This document shows, piece after piece, positions 49,236-57,707 of a DNA stretch of 64,000 nt. Positions within the stretch are counted from its first letter, which is position 1, and each line of letters starts with the position of its first letter. The notes beneath the pieces were generated by a model. That model made no database searches, had not been told where the DNA came from, and saw only the letters and a list, made by a program, of their open reading frames with translations. Origin of the DNA: Kiritimatiellia bacterium (lineage in GTDB: Bacteria > Verrucomicrobiota > Kiritimatiellia > WLWN01); NCBI GenBank assembly GCA_012103575.1, contig WLWN01000001.1, positions 2,174,538 through 2,238,537 of the forward strand, read 5' to 3'. Both the position numbers and the translations under genes were made by a program.

Positions 49236-49402
49236 CCTGTTAGGTTGGCGTTATTTTTTTTCAGATATTTTAATCGTTTCAGTCCAATAGGTAACACAAA
49301 GTCGTAAGATTTCTTTTGACGGATGAAGGAGGTTGTAAAACTTTGTGGTTTTAGAGAAAAAAAGAGCAGTTTTTGCTGCTTATGGGTGATTGTACAATAG
49401 AT
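49236..49402. other. Spacer between IS1380 fragment and palindrome copy 3
   Basis: AT-rich, no coding content recognised. Confidence 0.4.
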
Positions 49403-49565
49403 CCTGGATCCGTCAGTTAAACGTGGGATTTCTGTGCGAATGCTTTGGAGGCAAAAGGTTGCAAAAAAACGCAGGCGCACCCGCTGGGTGCGTCGAGGCT
49501 TTTTTGTAATTCCTTTTGGCCCAAATGGTTCGTGCAGAAAACCGCGTTTAACTGACGGATCCAGG
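49403..49565. repeat. 163-bp palindromic MITE-like element, copy 3
   Basis: Almost identical to copy 1, including the diverged right arm. It is flanked by TAGAT on both sides (49398-49402 and 49566-49570), a probable 5-bp target duplication. It lies about 70 bp upstream of the panP pseudogene start. Confidence 0.92.
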
Positions 49566-50204
49566 TAGATTTATGAGTATAAATCTTAAAATGCGAGATA
49601 AATGGTCCAACACAACATTAAAGATAGAGCTATAAATGAATACAAAGCGTAGCGCTATTGCCAATGAAACCAGTTTATTTCGGATCTTTACAGTCCCAGA
49701 AGACGCCGATTCTACCTTAAGTAGAATCGAGCGCGAGATCTTTACTAATTTGGTGGAATTTTTAAATGAAAATATTGCCGCAGTAGATAAACCTTTAGAG
49801 GCGATCGAAAAAAAATTTCAATCGCCTTTCATTCCCGAGCAACCTAGCTTTGTTTCAGATCATGCTAATTTGATCATGGAACATTTAGTGGCGCAGTCGG
49901 TCCATACCTCAGCACCGAGTTTTATAGGCCATATGACCTCTGCTTTACCGCATTTTTTATTACCTTTATCAAAGCTGATGGTGAGGCTTAATCAAAACCT
50001 CGTTAAAACTGAAACATCTAAAGCTTTTACGCCATTAGAGCGTCAAGTATTAGGGATGATGCATCATTTGGTCTATGGTCAAACGGATCCCTTTTATCAA
50101 CAATGGATGCACAGTGCACAGCATTCCTTAGGCGCCTTTTGTTCAGGTGGTACCATTGCCAATATCACCGCTTTATGGATAGCGAGGAATCGCTTATTAC
50201 AACC

Positions 50205-51199
50205 TAGAGCGCTTCACGATTGAGGTGTCGCGATGTAGCACGAAGAAAACCAGCCGATTACCTCGTCGGGAGAAACCTCTTCGAACGCTTGTGTGATCGC
50301 TTCAGATAGTTCCTGCTGACTGCGGGCTGCAAGGCTGCCCAACCGATTCTTTATCTTGCCCCATATTTTTTCAATGGGGTTGGAATCGGGGCTGTAGGGT
50401 GGAAGGAATCTTACATGGGCCCCACATGACTCAATGAGTTCAATGACCTTGGGATTGTGATGGACGCGAAGATTGTCCATGATGACGATGTCTTCAGGTG
50501 AAAGAGTCGGGAGAAGAACCCGGCGAATATATTCTCCAAAAACAGCCGTCTCTGTCGCCCCCTCTACTTCCATGGCCGCTGTTGTTCCGTCCAGGCGGAC
50601 CGAAGAAATCAAGGTGGTGGTACACCAATGTCCATGAGGCGTTTTGGCAAAAAGCCTGTTCCCGCCCAACGCCCGGCCCCGCAGACGAGTCATATTCGTT
50701 TTCGCCCCGGATTCATCAATAAAGACAAGGCGACTTGGATCAAGTTTGGCCACCTCTTGGATCCACTGCTTTCTCAAGAGATTTACATCCGCCCGGTCTT
50801 GCTCGCTGGCGTGAAGCGTTTCTTTTATACCGGGAAACCGATTCAACGCCCGCTGTACGGCCATGATCGACCCCTTCACGCCGCTCATGTTCTTGAGTTC
50901 TTCAAGCGTTGCATCGGGATGTTTGCCCCCCAGTTGAACCAACGCCTTGAGCTGCTTTCCGCTGTAGAGGGCCTGACGATGCCCACGCGGTCGGGAGCGG
51001 TCCGTCCGGTTTCGTTGAAACGAGAGAGCCCACGCTGAAACGTTCTAAGATCTACACGATAAGAAGATGCGATATCGGCCTGGGAACCTTTGCCCATTTT
51101 GTAGGCATCTATCGCACGCCGCCGGATTTCTGCTGTTGCTATACTCATGTCATGGAGTATAGATCTTCTAGTAAGGCATTTCAATCGTTAAATGCTCTA
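50205..51199 (-). mobile_element. IS630-family element, copy B (in panP)
   Basis: 995 bp. Ends TAGAGCGCTTCACG and ...CGTTAAATGCTCTA, with TA at each side. Excision with one TA restores 'caa ccT Aaa gga', an uninterrupted panP frame (Gln-Pro-Lys-Gly). This proves insertion at a TA and gives exact boundaries. Confidence 0.95.
50214..51148 (-). pseudogene. IS630 transposase, copy B
   Basis: The start MSIATAEIRRRAID is at 51148. One C is missing near 50995 (CTCCCGACC instead of CTCCCCGACC), shifting the frame after 'NETGRTAP'. From 50942 the second frame is open through the join region ('NRFPGIKETLHASEQDRADV') to the catalytic domain (FIDESGAKTNM, VIMDNLRVHH, YSPDSNPIEKIWG). It is the only copy in which the two halves are in one frame across the A-rich region. 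Confidence 0.85.
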
Positions 51200-51946
51200 A
51201 AGGAAATTTTAAAGCCATTACTCAAGATAGTCTTACGGCAGCTATGTTGCATTATGGTTATAAAGGATTAGCGGTATTGGTGTCTGATCTCGGTCACTAT
51301 TCATTAGGTAAAACAGCGGATGTATTAGGCATCGGCCGTAGTCATTTTATTGGCATTAAAACCGATGGAGATAACAAAGTTTGTGTCGCAACTATGGCCG
51401 AAAAGGCTATGAAATGTTAATAGATAAAGGGATAGAAAAAGCCTGCTATTTTGCATCAAAAATAAAACAAGCAGCTGATTTTGAGCTGATCTCTGAGCCC
51501 GAATTATGTTTATTAACCTATCGCTTTTTACCTGCGAAAATCTAAGCTAAGCTGATAAAAGCCACGACCCAAAATCAACAGGTTTTAAACGAAGCCATCA
51601 ATAATTTAACGGCTAGTGTACAAAAGCGCTAACGTGAACAAGGCCTATCTTTTGTTTCACGTACCCGATTAACGCCCGAAAATACCATAAACAGCCTGTT
51701 GTTGTATTTCGAGTGGTACTAGCCAATCCTTTAACAACACAGGACATTTTATGTGATGTCTTAAAGGAGCAAGTAGCACTGGCAGTATCAGATCCCCACT
51801 ATCGAAAAGTATTAGCATTGGCAGCTAAATTTATAGTAAAGAGGAAGCCGTGTGCGTGGGGGTGGGTTCAAAGAACTTTATACCCTGCGTAATTTGCAGG
51901 TGGATGTGGTGAAGTAAAGGATGAAAAAAATAAAGATATTTTTAAC

Positions 51947-51986
51947 AACGCTGCCTTGAAGTAAGCAGAGAAAACAAGGCGGCGTT
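51947..51986 (+). terminator. Putative hairpin after the panP remnant
   Basis: 12-bp stem AACGCTGCCTTG / CAAGGCGGCGTT with one G-T pair and a loop of about 16 bases, followed by a short T-rich stretch. Possibly a terminator of the former panP unit. Confidence 0.5.
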
Positions 51987-52073
51987 CTTTGTAATTCCTT
52001 GATAATTTCGGTTGCACCGACCCTCTTTGATGATTATGATTCCCCTTTAAATATAAAAGGGAGATACATCAAG

Positions 52074-52556
52074 GTGTCACATATTCCTACGGCAAGAGAA
52101 TTCATGACGACTTCATTGGTTACGATTCGGCCAGATATGGATATTTATGAAGCGATTGATATTCTTTTAAAGAGCAATATATCCGGAGCTCCTGTAGTCA
52201 ATGAGGACGGTTGTTTAAAAGGAGTTCTGTCGGAGAAAGATTGTCTGCGCCTATTTGCGGTGGGTGCTTTTGATCAACTTCCAGGGGGGAATGTTGAGCG
52301 GTATATGTCTTCAGAAGTAAAAACCGTAGGGCCGGAATATGATTTATTCACAGTGGCTGATATTTTTATCAAAAATCAGTTCCGACGTTTACCCGTTGTT
52401 GAAAATGGCAAGATCATTGGTCAGGTAAGTCGTCGAGATGTTTTGATCGGAAGCAAAAAAATCCTCGAATCATCACCCATAAAAAAAGAATGGACTGACT
52501 CGAAATACTTGACCGATGAGATTAAAGCAGCTTTGAAATTTCCGTCGAGCAGTTAG
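52074..52556 (+). CDS. Tandem CBS-domain protein
   Basis: 160 residues from a GTG at 52074, preceded by AAGGGAGA. An upstream frame to 51999 lacks conserved content. Two CBS domains: 'TAREFMTTSLVTIRPDMDIY' to 'VNEDGCLKGVLSEKDCLRLF', and 'VERYMSSEVKTVGPEYDLFT' to 'VENGKIIGQVSRRDVLIGSK'. CBS pairs bind adenine nucleotides and sense energy state; the stand-alone form often regulates partner enzymes. It ends in TAG. No operon partner is evident; the EF-G-like gene follows after 251 bp. Confidence 0.87.
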   Translation: MSHIPTAREFMTTSLVTIRPDMDIYEAIDILLKSNISGAPVVNEDGCLKGVLSEKDCLRLFAVGAFDQLPGGNVERYMSSEVKTVGPEYDLFTVADIFIKNQFRRLPVVENGKIIGQVSRRDVLIGSKKILESSPIKKEWTDSKYLTDEIKAALKFPSSS

Positions 52557-52807
52557 TGGTTTCATGTCTTTTACCCTTACCCAGGGAGGGGAAGGGGCGA
52601 GAAACCATAACGCGTCTTGCGGCGCTACTACAAACACATGTAAACATCAGGTAAAGCTATTTGATAGTTTGTAGATAGCCGCGTAAGCGGCGTTGTTTTG
52701 CAAAATATTTGGTTCTCTTAGCTTACTTCCATACATATGAGTCGAGGGCTTTTTGGATAACCATTCAACCCAGCTATATTATTTGGGTTTTAAGGAGCCA
52801 AACATAT
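52557..52807. other. Spacer upstream of the EF-G-like gene
   Basis: No gene. A GC-rich dyad (GCCGCGTAAGCGGC, about 52679-52692) sits near the middle, and an AAGGAG ribosome-binding site lies just before 52808. Confidence 0.4.
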
Positions 52808-54828
52808 ATGAGAGATATTAGCCTAGTTAAAGTACGTAACTTTGTTCTTTTAGGTCATACCGGTAGCGGTAAGACCTCTTTGTTAGACGCGATCATTTAT
52901 AAGCAAGAATCCAGCGACCGTCACGGATCCCCGGAAGACGGAACAAGTGCTTTAGATTATACCGATGAAGAAAAGGCCCATAAAATTTCTATTTGGGCTA
53001 AACCTTATGAAACCATTTACAAGACCAGAGCCGGCAACAACATAAATATAGTGGCCATTGACACGCCCGGATATGTCGATTTTTTTGGTCAAGTGATAGC
53101 GGCCTCTACCGTCTCCGATAGCGCTATCATTGTCGTTGACGCTCAGTCGGGGATTCAGGTGGGAAGCAATCGTGCCTGGCGCCAATGTGTAAAACGGGGA
53201 CTTCCTCGTGCCGTTGTGATCACGGGATTGGATAAAGACAATGTAGATTTTGATGCAGCCTTATCTGCTATTCAGGGGGTCTGGGGGCAAGCGTGTGTTC
53301 CGGTTGTTATTCCTGCATCCGACGGCTCATGTGTTATCGATGTTCTTAGCACAAAAGATGTGCCTGAAGATCTGGTGGAGAAAGTGAACGAGATCAAAGG
53401 GCGGTTAATTGAATATGCGGCTGAAACAGATGATGGATTGATCGAAAAATATTTAGGAGGAGAAGATCTGTCTGCTGAAGAAGTGGCCGTAGGACTTCAT
53501 GGAGCTGTACATAGCGGAAACCTTATTCCTGTATTTGTCACATCATCCAAAACGTCCATGGGGATTGATGAGTTGTTGGAAGGGATTAGCCTGCTTCTTC
53601 CTTCACCTTTGGATATAGAGGTTAAAGATGCCGATGACCGTGTGGTGGATCCTAATCCAGAAAGACCTTTCTCAGGGTTTGTTTGGCGTTCGATCAATGA
53701 TCCGTATATGGGACAGTTAACTTTTTTACGGGTTTTATCCGGTACATTAAGGGCGGACAGCGAAATTTTTAATTCAACAAAAGAGCGAAAAGAGCGTGTT
53801 GGCCATCTCTACATTGTAAACGGGAAAGAACAGAAAGAGATCTCCGAAGCGGAAGCGGGAGACATCGTCGCCATTCCCAAACTAAAACATACGGCGTTAA
53901 ATGATAGCCTTTGCGAAGTAGGGCAAAACCTCTGGTTTCCTCCCATCGAATTTCCTCAACCCGTTACCACCTATGCGGTTGAGCCTAAAACGCAAGGGGG
54001 TGAGGATAAAATGGCTGCGGCTCTTCATCGTATTGCTGATGAGGATTCGACAATAACCGTTCATCGTAATGCGGAAACGCACGAGTTGATCCTTTCAGGG
54101 ATGGGTGATGTCCAGTTGGATATTGCTGTTGAGAAAATGAAAAAGCGGAGTCATGTTGATGTCGTTCTCCATACACCTAAATCGCTTATAAAGAAACGAT
54201 TACCGCTGAAGGTGAAGGGCACTATAAGCACAAGAAACAGTCGGGTGGACGAGGCCAATATGGCGGAGTTTATTTAAGAGTCCAAAGTAAAAACCCAGAT
54301 GATCAAGAGTGGTTTGTTAATGCTATTAAGGGGGGCGCTATTCCTAGTGGATTTATTCCTGCTGTACAAAAAGGGCTGCAAAAAGGGGTGGTTGCAGGAT
54401 ATCCTGTGTTGAACGTAAAAATTACCGTTTATAATGGTACCTATCATGATGTAGACTCATCAGAAGTAGCTTTCAGAATTGCTTCATCACGCGCCCTGGG
54501 AGAGGCGTTAAACAAGTCAAAGCCTGTTTTGCTCGGGGAGCCTATTATGAATATAAAAGTGGTGATTCCTGACCAGTTTATGGGGGATGTCAACGGTGAT
54601 TTAAATCATAAACGTGGCCATATTATAGCGGTCGGAACAGAAGATGGTATGCAGGTCATCACCGCAGAGATTCTGCAAGCAGAAATGTTTAAATATTCTT
54701 CTGAATTACGAAGCATGACGGGAGGGCGAGGTTCTTTTGAAATGGAATATTTGCGGCATGACGTTGTTCCTCAAAATATAGCTCAGAAAGCAATGGCGGC
54801 AGCACGGCCCGATGAGGAGGAAGCTTAG
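52808..54828 (+). pseudogene. Elongation factor G-like protein (EF-G2 type) with one frameshift
   Basis: Translational GTPase of about 673 residues in two frames. ATG 52808 follows AAGGAG. G1 'GHTGSGKTSLLDAIIYK', G3 'AIDTPGYVDFFGQV'. The G4 region 'ITGLDKDNVD' lacks the usual NKxD asparagine, as in EF-G2 paralogues. Domain II follows ('FSGFVWRSINDPYMGQLTFL'). At about 54186 (CGCTTATAAAGAAACG) one base is missing. The downstream frame then reads 'KETITAEGEGHYKHKKQSGG', 'GRGQYGGVYLRV' and domain V 'PIMNIKVVIPDQFMGDVNGD'. Both halves are otherwise perfect, so the break is recent, a sequencing error, or recoded. The main fusA is not in the window. Confidence 0.85.
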
Positions 54829-54889
54829 GACATCCGAAAATTTTTTGTCACTTTCGCAAAACCCCAAATTATGAAAGAGAGCAGTACAT

Positions 54890-55645
54890 ATGGCAGGTCA
54901 TAGTAAATGGGCCAATATTAAGCATAAAAAGGCGAACGCAGATGCTAAGCGGGGCAAAATCTTTAGCAAAATAGCCAAGGAGATCATGGTGGTCGCTCGC
55001 GCTGGTGGAGGGGATCCGGCTGGAAATATAACGCTTCGGGCGCTGATCCAAAAAGCCCGTTCATTTAATATACCTGCGGACAATATTCAAAAGGCTATTA
55101 AAAAAGGAACCGGAGAGTTAGAAGGCGAGGCCTTAGAAGAAATTATGTATGAAGGGTATGGACCCGGAGGCATTGCTTTGATGGTCCAGGTGTTAACAGA
55201 TAATAAAAACCGATCCGTTGCCGAGGTTCGAAATATTTTTACTAAAAATAATACGAGCATGGCAGGACCAGGCAGTGTAAGCCATGCTTTTCAGCGAAAA
55301 GGGCTTATTCTTATTCATGTTCAACACATCGAAGAAAATAAGCTTATGGAGCTTGTTTTAGAAGAAGGCGCAGAAGACCTTCAGCAAGAAAATGAACACT
55401 ATGCCATTACAACCCCTTCAGCCCAATTTATGAATGTTGTCGAAGCGCTAAATCGTGTACATATCTCTTTAGAAAGCTCGGAGATTACGTTTCTGCCGGA
55501 TAATTACATGCCCATTGAAGATGCCTCACAGGCGAAGGTGATATTAAAATTTATTGGTGCGCTTGAAGATTTAGATGATGTGCAAAATGTATATTCCAAT
55601 TTCGATATAGCCGATTCCCTGGCCGAAGTTTTGAGTGAGGAATAA
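54890..55645 (+). CDS. yebC: YebC/PmpR-family protein
   Basis: 251 residues. Signatures: 'MAGHSKWANIKHKKANADAK' (family start), 'NITLRALIQKARSFNIPADN' and 'YEGYGPGGIALMVQVLTDNK'. Known as transcriptional regulators; some members help ribosomes pass proline stretches. It is followed 19 bp later by ruvC, the conserved yebC-ruvC pair. SD 'AAAGAGAGCAG' precedes the ATG. Intact. Confidence 0.96.
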   Translation: MAGHSKWANIKHKKANADAKRGKIFSKIAKEIMVVARAGGGDPAGNITLRALIQKARSFNIPADNIQKAIKKGTGELEGEALEEIMYEGYGPGGIALMVQVLTDNKNRSVAEVRNIFTKNNTSMAGPGSVSHAFQRKGLILIHVQHIEENKLMELVLEEGAEDLQQENEHYAITTPSAQFMNVVEALNRVHISLESSEITFLPDNYMPIEDASQAKVILKFIGALEDLDDVQNVYSNFDIADSLAEVLSEE

Positions 55646-55664
55646 ATAAGGATTGTAAAATAAT

Positions 55665-56177
55665 TTGGCCCGTGAACCTCTACGAATACTTGGCATTGAT
55701 ACATCCCTACGTTCTACGGGTGTAGGTGTAGTAGATGCTCGTGGCACTTCCTTTAGCAGTCTTTATTATGGAACGATCAAAATTCCGCGTACGTGGATTC
55801 ATTCTAAAACCCTAGCTCGTTTGCATGAAGAAATTACGGAAGTGATCCAAAAAGAACAACCGCAAGCGGCTGTGATTGAAGGGATTTTTTATTGTAAGAA
55901 TGTGCGTACGGCCATGACCTTAGGACAAGCGCGTGGCGTAGTTTTGGCGGCCTGTGCAACAGCGGGCATACCTGTTTTTGAGTATTCTCCGCGGAAGGTA
56001 AAGCAGGCGGTTGTTGGATTTGGTTCTGCCCATAAAGACCAAATAGGCAAGATGATCAAGTCTATATTGGGCTTGCAAGAAATACCTCAGGAAGATGCTT
56101 CCGATGCGTTAGCCTTAGCCATTTGTCACCTCCATACCTTAACGGGCCATCGTTTACTGGACCCGCAGGAAATATAA
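55665..56177 (+). CDS. ruvC: Holliday junction endonuclease RuvC
   Basis: Resolves Holliday junctions with RuvAB. 170 residues from a TTG start. Acidic catalytic residues: Asp12 in 'ILGIDTSLRSTGVGVV', Glu in 'AAVIEGIFYCKNVRTAM', and Asp in 'DASDALALAICHLH'. 'GQARGVVLAACATAGIPVFE' is also typical. It follows yebC. IS630 copy C starts 33 bp after the stop, where ruvA/ruvB would often be; they are not in this window. Confidence 0.96.
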   Translation: MAREPLRILGIDTSLRSTGVGVVDARGTSFSSLYYGTIKIPRTWIHSKTLARLHEEITEVIQKEQPQAAVIEGIFYCKNVRTAMTLGQARGVVLAACATAGIPVFEYSPRKVKQAVVGFGSAHKDQIGKMIKSILGLQEIPQEDASDALALAICHLHTLTGHRLLDPQEI

Positions 56178-56260
56178 GCTCAGAACTCCTGATGTATTCG
56201 ACGTTCTTCTAGAGCATTTAACGATTGAGATGCCTCTCTAGAAGATCTATACTCCATGAC

Positions 56261-56674
56261 ATGAGTATAGCAACAGCAGAAATCCGGCGGCGTGCGATAG
56301 ATGCCTACAAAATGGGCAAAGGTTCCCAGGCCGATATCGCATCTTCTTATCGTGTAGATCTTAGAACGTTTCAGCGTGGGCTCTCTCGTTTCAACGAAAC
56401 CGGACAGACCGCTCCCCGACCGCGTGGGCATCGTCAGGCCCTCTACAGCGGAAAGCAGCTCAAGGCGTTGGCTCAACTGGGGGGCAAACATCCCGATGTA
56501 ACGCTTGAAGAACTCAAGAACATGAGCGGCGTGAAGGGGTCGATCATGGCCGTACAGCGGGCGTTGAATCGGTTGGGCTGCCGGTATAAAAGAAACGCTT
56601 TACGCCAGCGAGCAAGACCGGGCGGATGTAAATCTCTTGAGAAAGCAGTGGATCCAAGAGGTGGCCAAACTTGA
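56261..56674 (+). CDS. IS630 transposase orfA, copy C
   Basis: 137 residues from ATG 56261. N-terminal helix-turn-helix ('GKGSQADIASSYRVDLRTFQ') and the start of the core 'HPDVTLEELKNMSGVKGSIM'. It ends in 'KSLEKAVDPRGGQT' in the wrong frame for the catalytic core, after crossing TATAAAAGAAACGC. Copies A and D have the same end. Alone it is a DNA-binding fragment; a recoding event would join it to orfB. Confidence 0.85.
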   Translation: MSIATAEIRRRAIDAYKMGKGSQADIASSYRVDLRTFQRGLSRFNETGQTAPRPRGHRQALYSGKQLKALAQLGGKHPDVTLEELKNMSGVKGSIMAVQRALNRLGCRYKRNALRQRARPGGCKSLEKAVDPRGGQT

Positions 56675-57200
56675 TCCAAGTCGCCTTGTCTTTATTCATG
56701 AATCCGGGGCGAAAACGAATATGACTCGTCTGCGGGGCCGGGCGTTGGGCGGGAACAGGCTTTTTACCAAAACACTTCATGGACATTGGTGTACCACCAC
56801 CTTGATTTCTTCGGTCCGCCTGGACGGAACAACAGCGGCCATGGAGGGGGAGGGGGCGACAGACACGGCTGTTTTTGGAGAATATATTCGCCGGGTTTTT
56901 CTCCCGACTCTTTCACCTGAAGACATTGTCATCATGGACAATCTTCGCGTCCATCACAATCCCAAGGTCATTGAACTCATTGAGTCATGTGGGGCCCATG
57001 TAAGATTCCTTCCACCCTACAGCCCCGATTCCAACCCCATTGAAAAAATGTGGGGCAAGATAAAGAATCGGTTGGGCAGCCTTGCAGTCCGCAGTCAGCA
57101 GGAACTATCTGAAGCGATCACACAAGCGTTCGAAGAGGTTTCTCCCGACGACGTAATCAGCTGGTTTTCTTCGTGCTACATCGCGACACCTCAACCGTGA
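56637..57200 (+). CDS. IS630 transposase orfB, copy C (catalytic part)
   Basis: 187 residues from a TTG start. DDE residues in 'FIHESGAKTNM', 'VIMDNLRVHH' and 'YSPDSNPIEKMWGK'. Note that the first motif reads F-I-H-E in this copy instead of F-I-D-E (GAT to CAT), so the first catalytic Asp is missing and this copy is probably inactive. Confidence 0.85.
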   Translation: MRKQWIQEVAKLDPSRLVFIHESGAKTNMTRLRGRALGGNRLFTKTLHGHWCTTTLISSVRLDGTTAAMEGEGATDTAVFGEYIRRVFLPTLSPEDIVIMDNLRVHHNPKVIELIESCGAHVRFLPPYSPDSNPIEKMWGKIKNRLGSLAVRSQQELSEAITQAFEEVSPDDVISWFSSCYIATPQP

Positions 57201-57278
57201 AGCGCTCTAAGCTTTATGTTGCTGTAGTAGCTTTTGACATGAGACCCATTGGAGTGATGGAGTTCTGAATGTAGTGTT

Positions 57279-57374
57279 AACCCGCATTTCTCTGACTCTC
57301 CGCGCTCTGCTTTAAGACTCTGGTTATGAGGTGGTTCCAGCGATAGGATACGAGAGCGGGAGAAATACGGGTTA
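57279..57374. repeat. Long imperfect inverted repeat downstream of rsfS
   Basis: Outer arms AACCCGCATTTCTC and GAGAAATACGGGTT, with inner arms CCGCGCTCT and AGAGCGGG; about 95 bp in total. It overlaps the rsfS stop codon region. Could serve as a terminator or be a small palindromic repeat. Confidence 0.6.
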
Positions 57375-57707
57375 ATCGACCCTTACTGCATCATTCCACA
57401 GTCGTTCGATGTCATAATATTGGCGGGTCTGTGATGAAAATAGATGGACGATGAAGTTAATGTAATCTATAGCCATCCACTCACTTTCAGGGATACCTGC
57501 TTTGCGATGAGGCCGGAGTCCTTCCTCTTTTAAGCTTCGTTCAAGTGCATTGGCGAGCGCTTTGATATGTGGAATACTGGTGCCCGTAGCTATCAGATAA
57601 TAATCTGTAATACCGGACAATGAACGCATATCGAGAATCACAATCTCTTCGCCTTTTTTGGAAAGCAAAAATTCTTTTGCTTTGATAACCGTTTCTAATG
57701 TTTCAAT
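57372..57707 (-). CDS. rsfS: Ribosomal silencing factor RsfS
   Basis: Binds ribosomal protein uL14 and blocks subunit joining in stationary phase. Core 'KKGEEIVILDMRSLSGITDY', 'YLIATGTSIPHIKALANALE', 'PESEWMAIDYINFIVHLFSS' and 'YYDIERLW' are typical. The first in-frame standard start is TTG at 57668 (99 codons, missing the usual N-terminal helix). An ATT at 57707, overlapping the nadD stop (ATTGA), would add 'ETLETVIKAKEFLL', which matches the family's N-terminal helix; I place the start there tentatively. It directly follows nadD, as in many bacteria. Confidence 0.9.
   Translation of the reverse strand: METLETVIKAKEFLLSKKGEEIVILDMRSLSGITDYYLIATGTSIPHIKALANALERSLKEEGLRPHRKAGIPESEWMAIDYINFIVHLFSSQTRQYYDIERLWNDAVRVD

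Larger units (their letters stand above)
49636..51830 (+). pseudogene. panP: PLP-dependent aspartate decarboxylase PanP-like gene, split by IS630 and decayed
   Basis: The N-terminal part is well preserved from ATG 49636 ('TSLFRIFTVPEDADSTLSRI', 'SFIGHMTSALPHFLLPLSKL', 'GAFCSGGTIANITALW'). IS630 copy B interrupts after 'NRLLQP'. Downstream the frame resumes as 'KGNFKAITQDSLTAAMLHYG' and 'LVSDLGHYSLGKTADVLGIG', then stops. The central PLP-lysine region is deleted. Remnants 'FELISEPELCLLTYRFLPAK' and 'EQGLSFVSRTRLTPEN' follow with TAA codons and shifts up to about 51830. PanP makes beta-alanine from aspartate in Gammaproteobacteria, so the gene was probably acquired horizontally. Confidence 0.83.
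56210..57209 (+). mobile_element. IS630-family element, copy C (1000 bp, full length)
   Basis: Ends TAGAGCATTTAACGATT and ...GTGAAGCGCTCTA with TA on both sides. The longest and best reference copy. Its transposase lies in two overlapping frames: orfA 56261-56674 (MSIATAEIRRRAID..., HTH) and orfB 56637-57200 (catalytic DDE). It is inserted between ruvC and rsfS. Confidence 0.95.

Noticed and set aside
51840..51917. Short frame ending 'ELYTLRNLQVDVVK' after the panP remnant.
   Set aside because: Too short and without a recognisable family; treated as debris.
52679..52692. GC dyad upstream of the EF-G-like gene as a terminator or operator.
   Set aside because: The stem is short with no T-run and no second copy; not enough to call.
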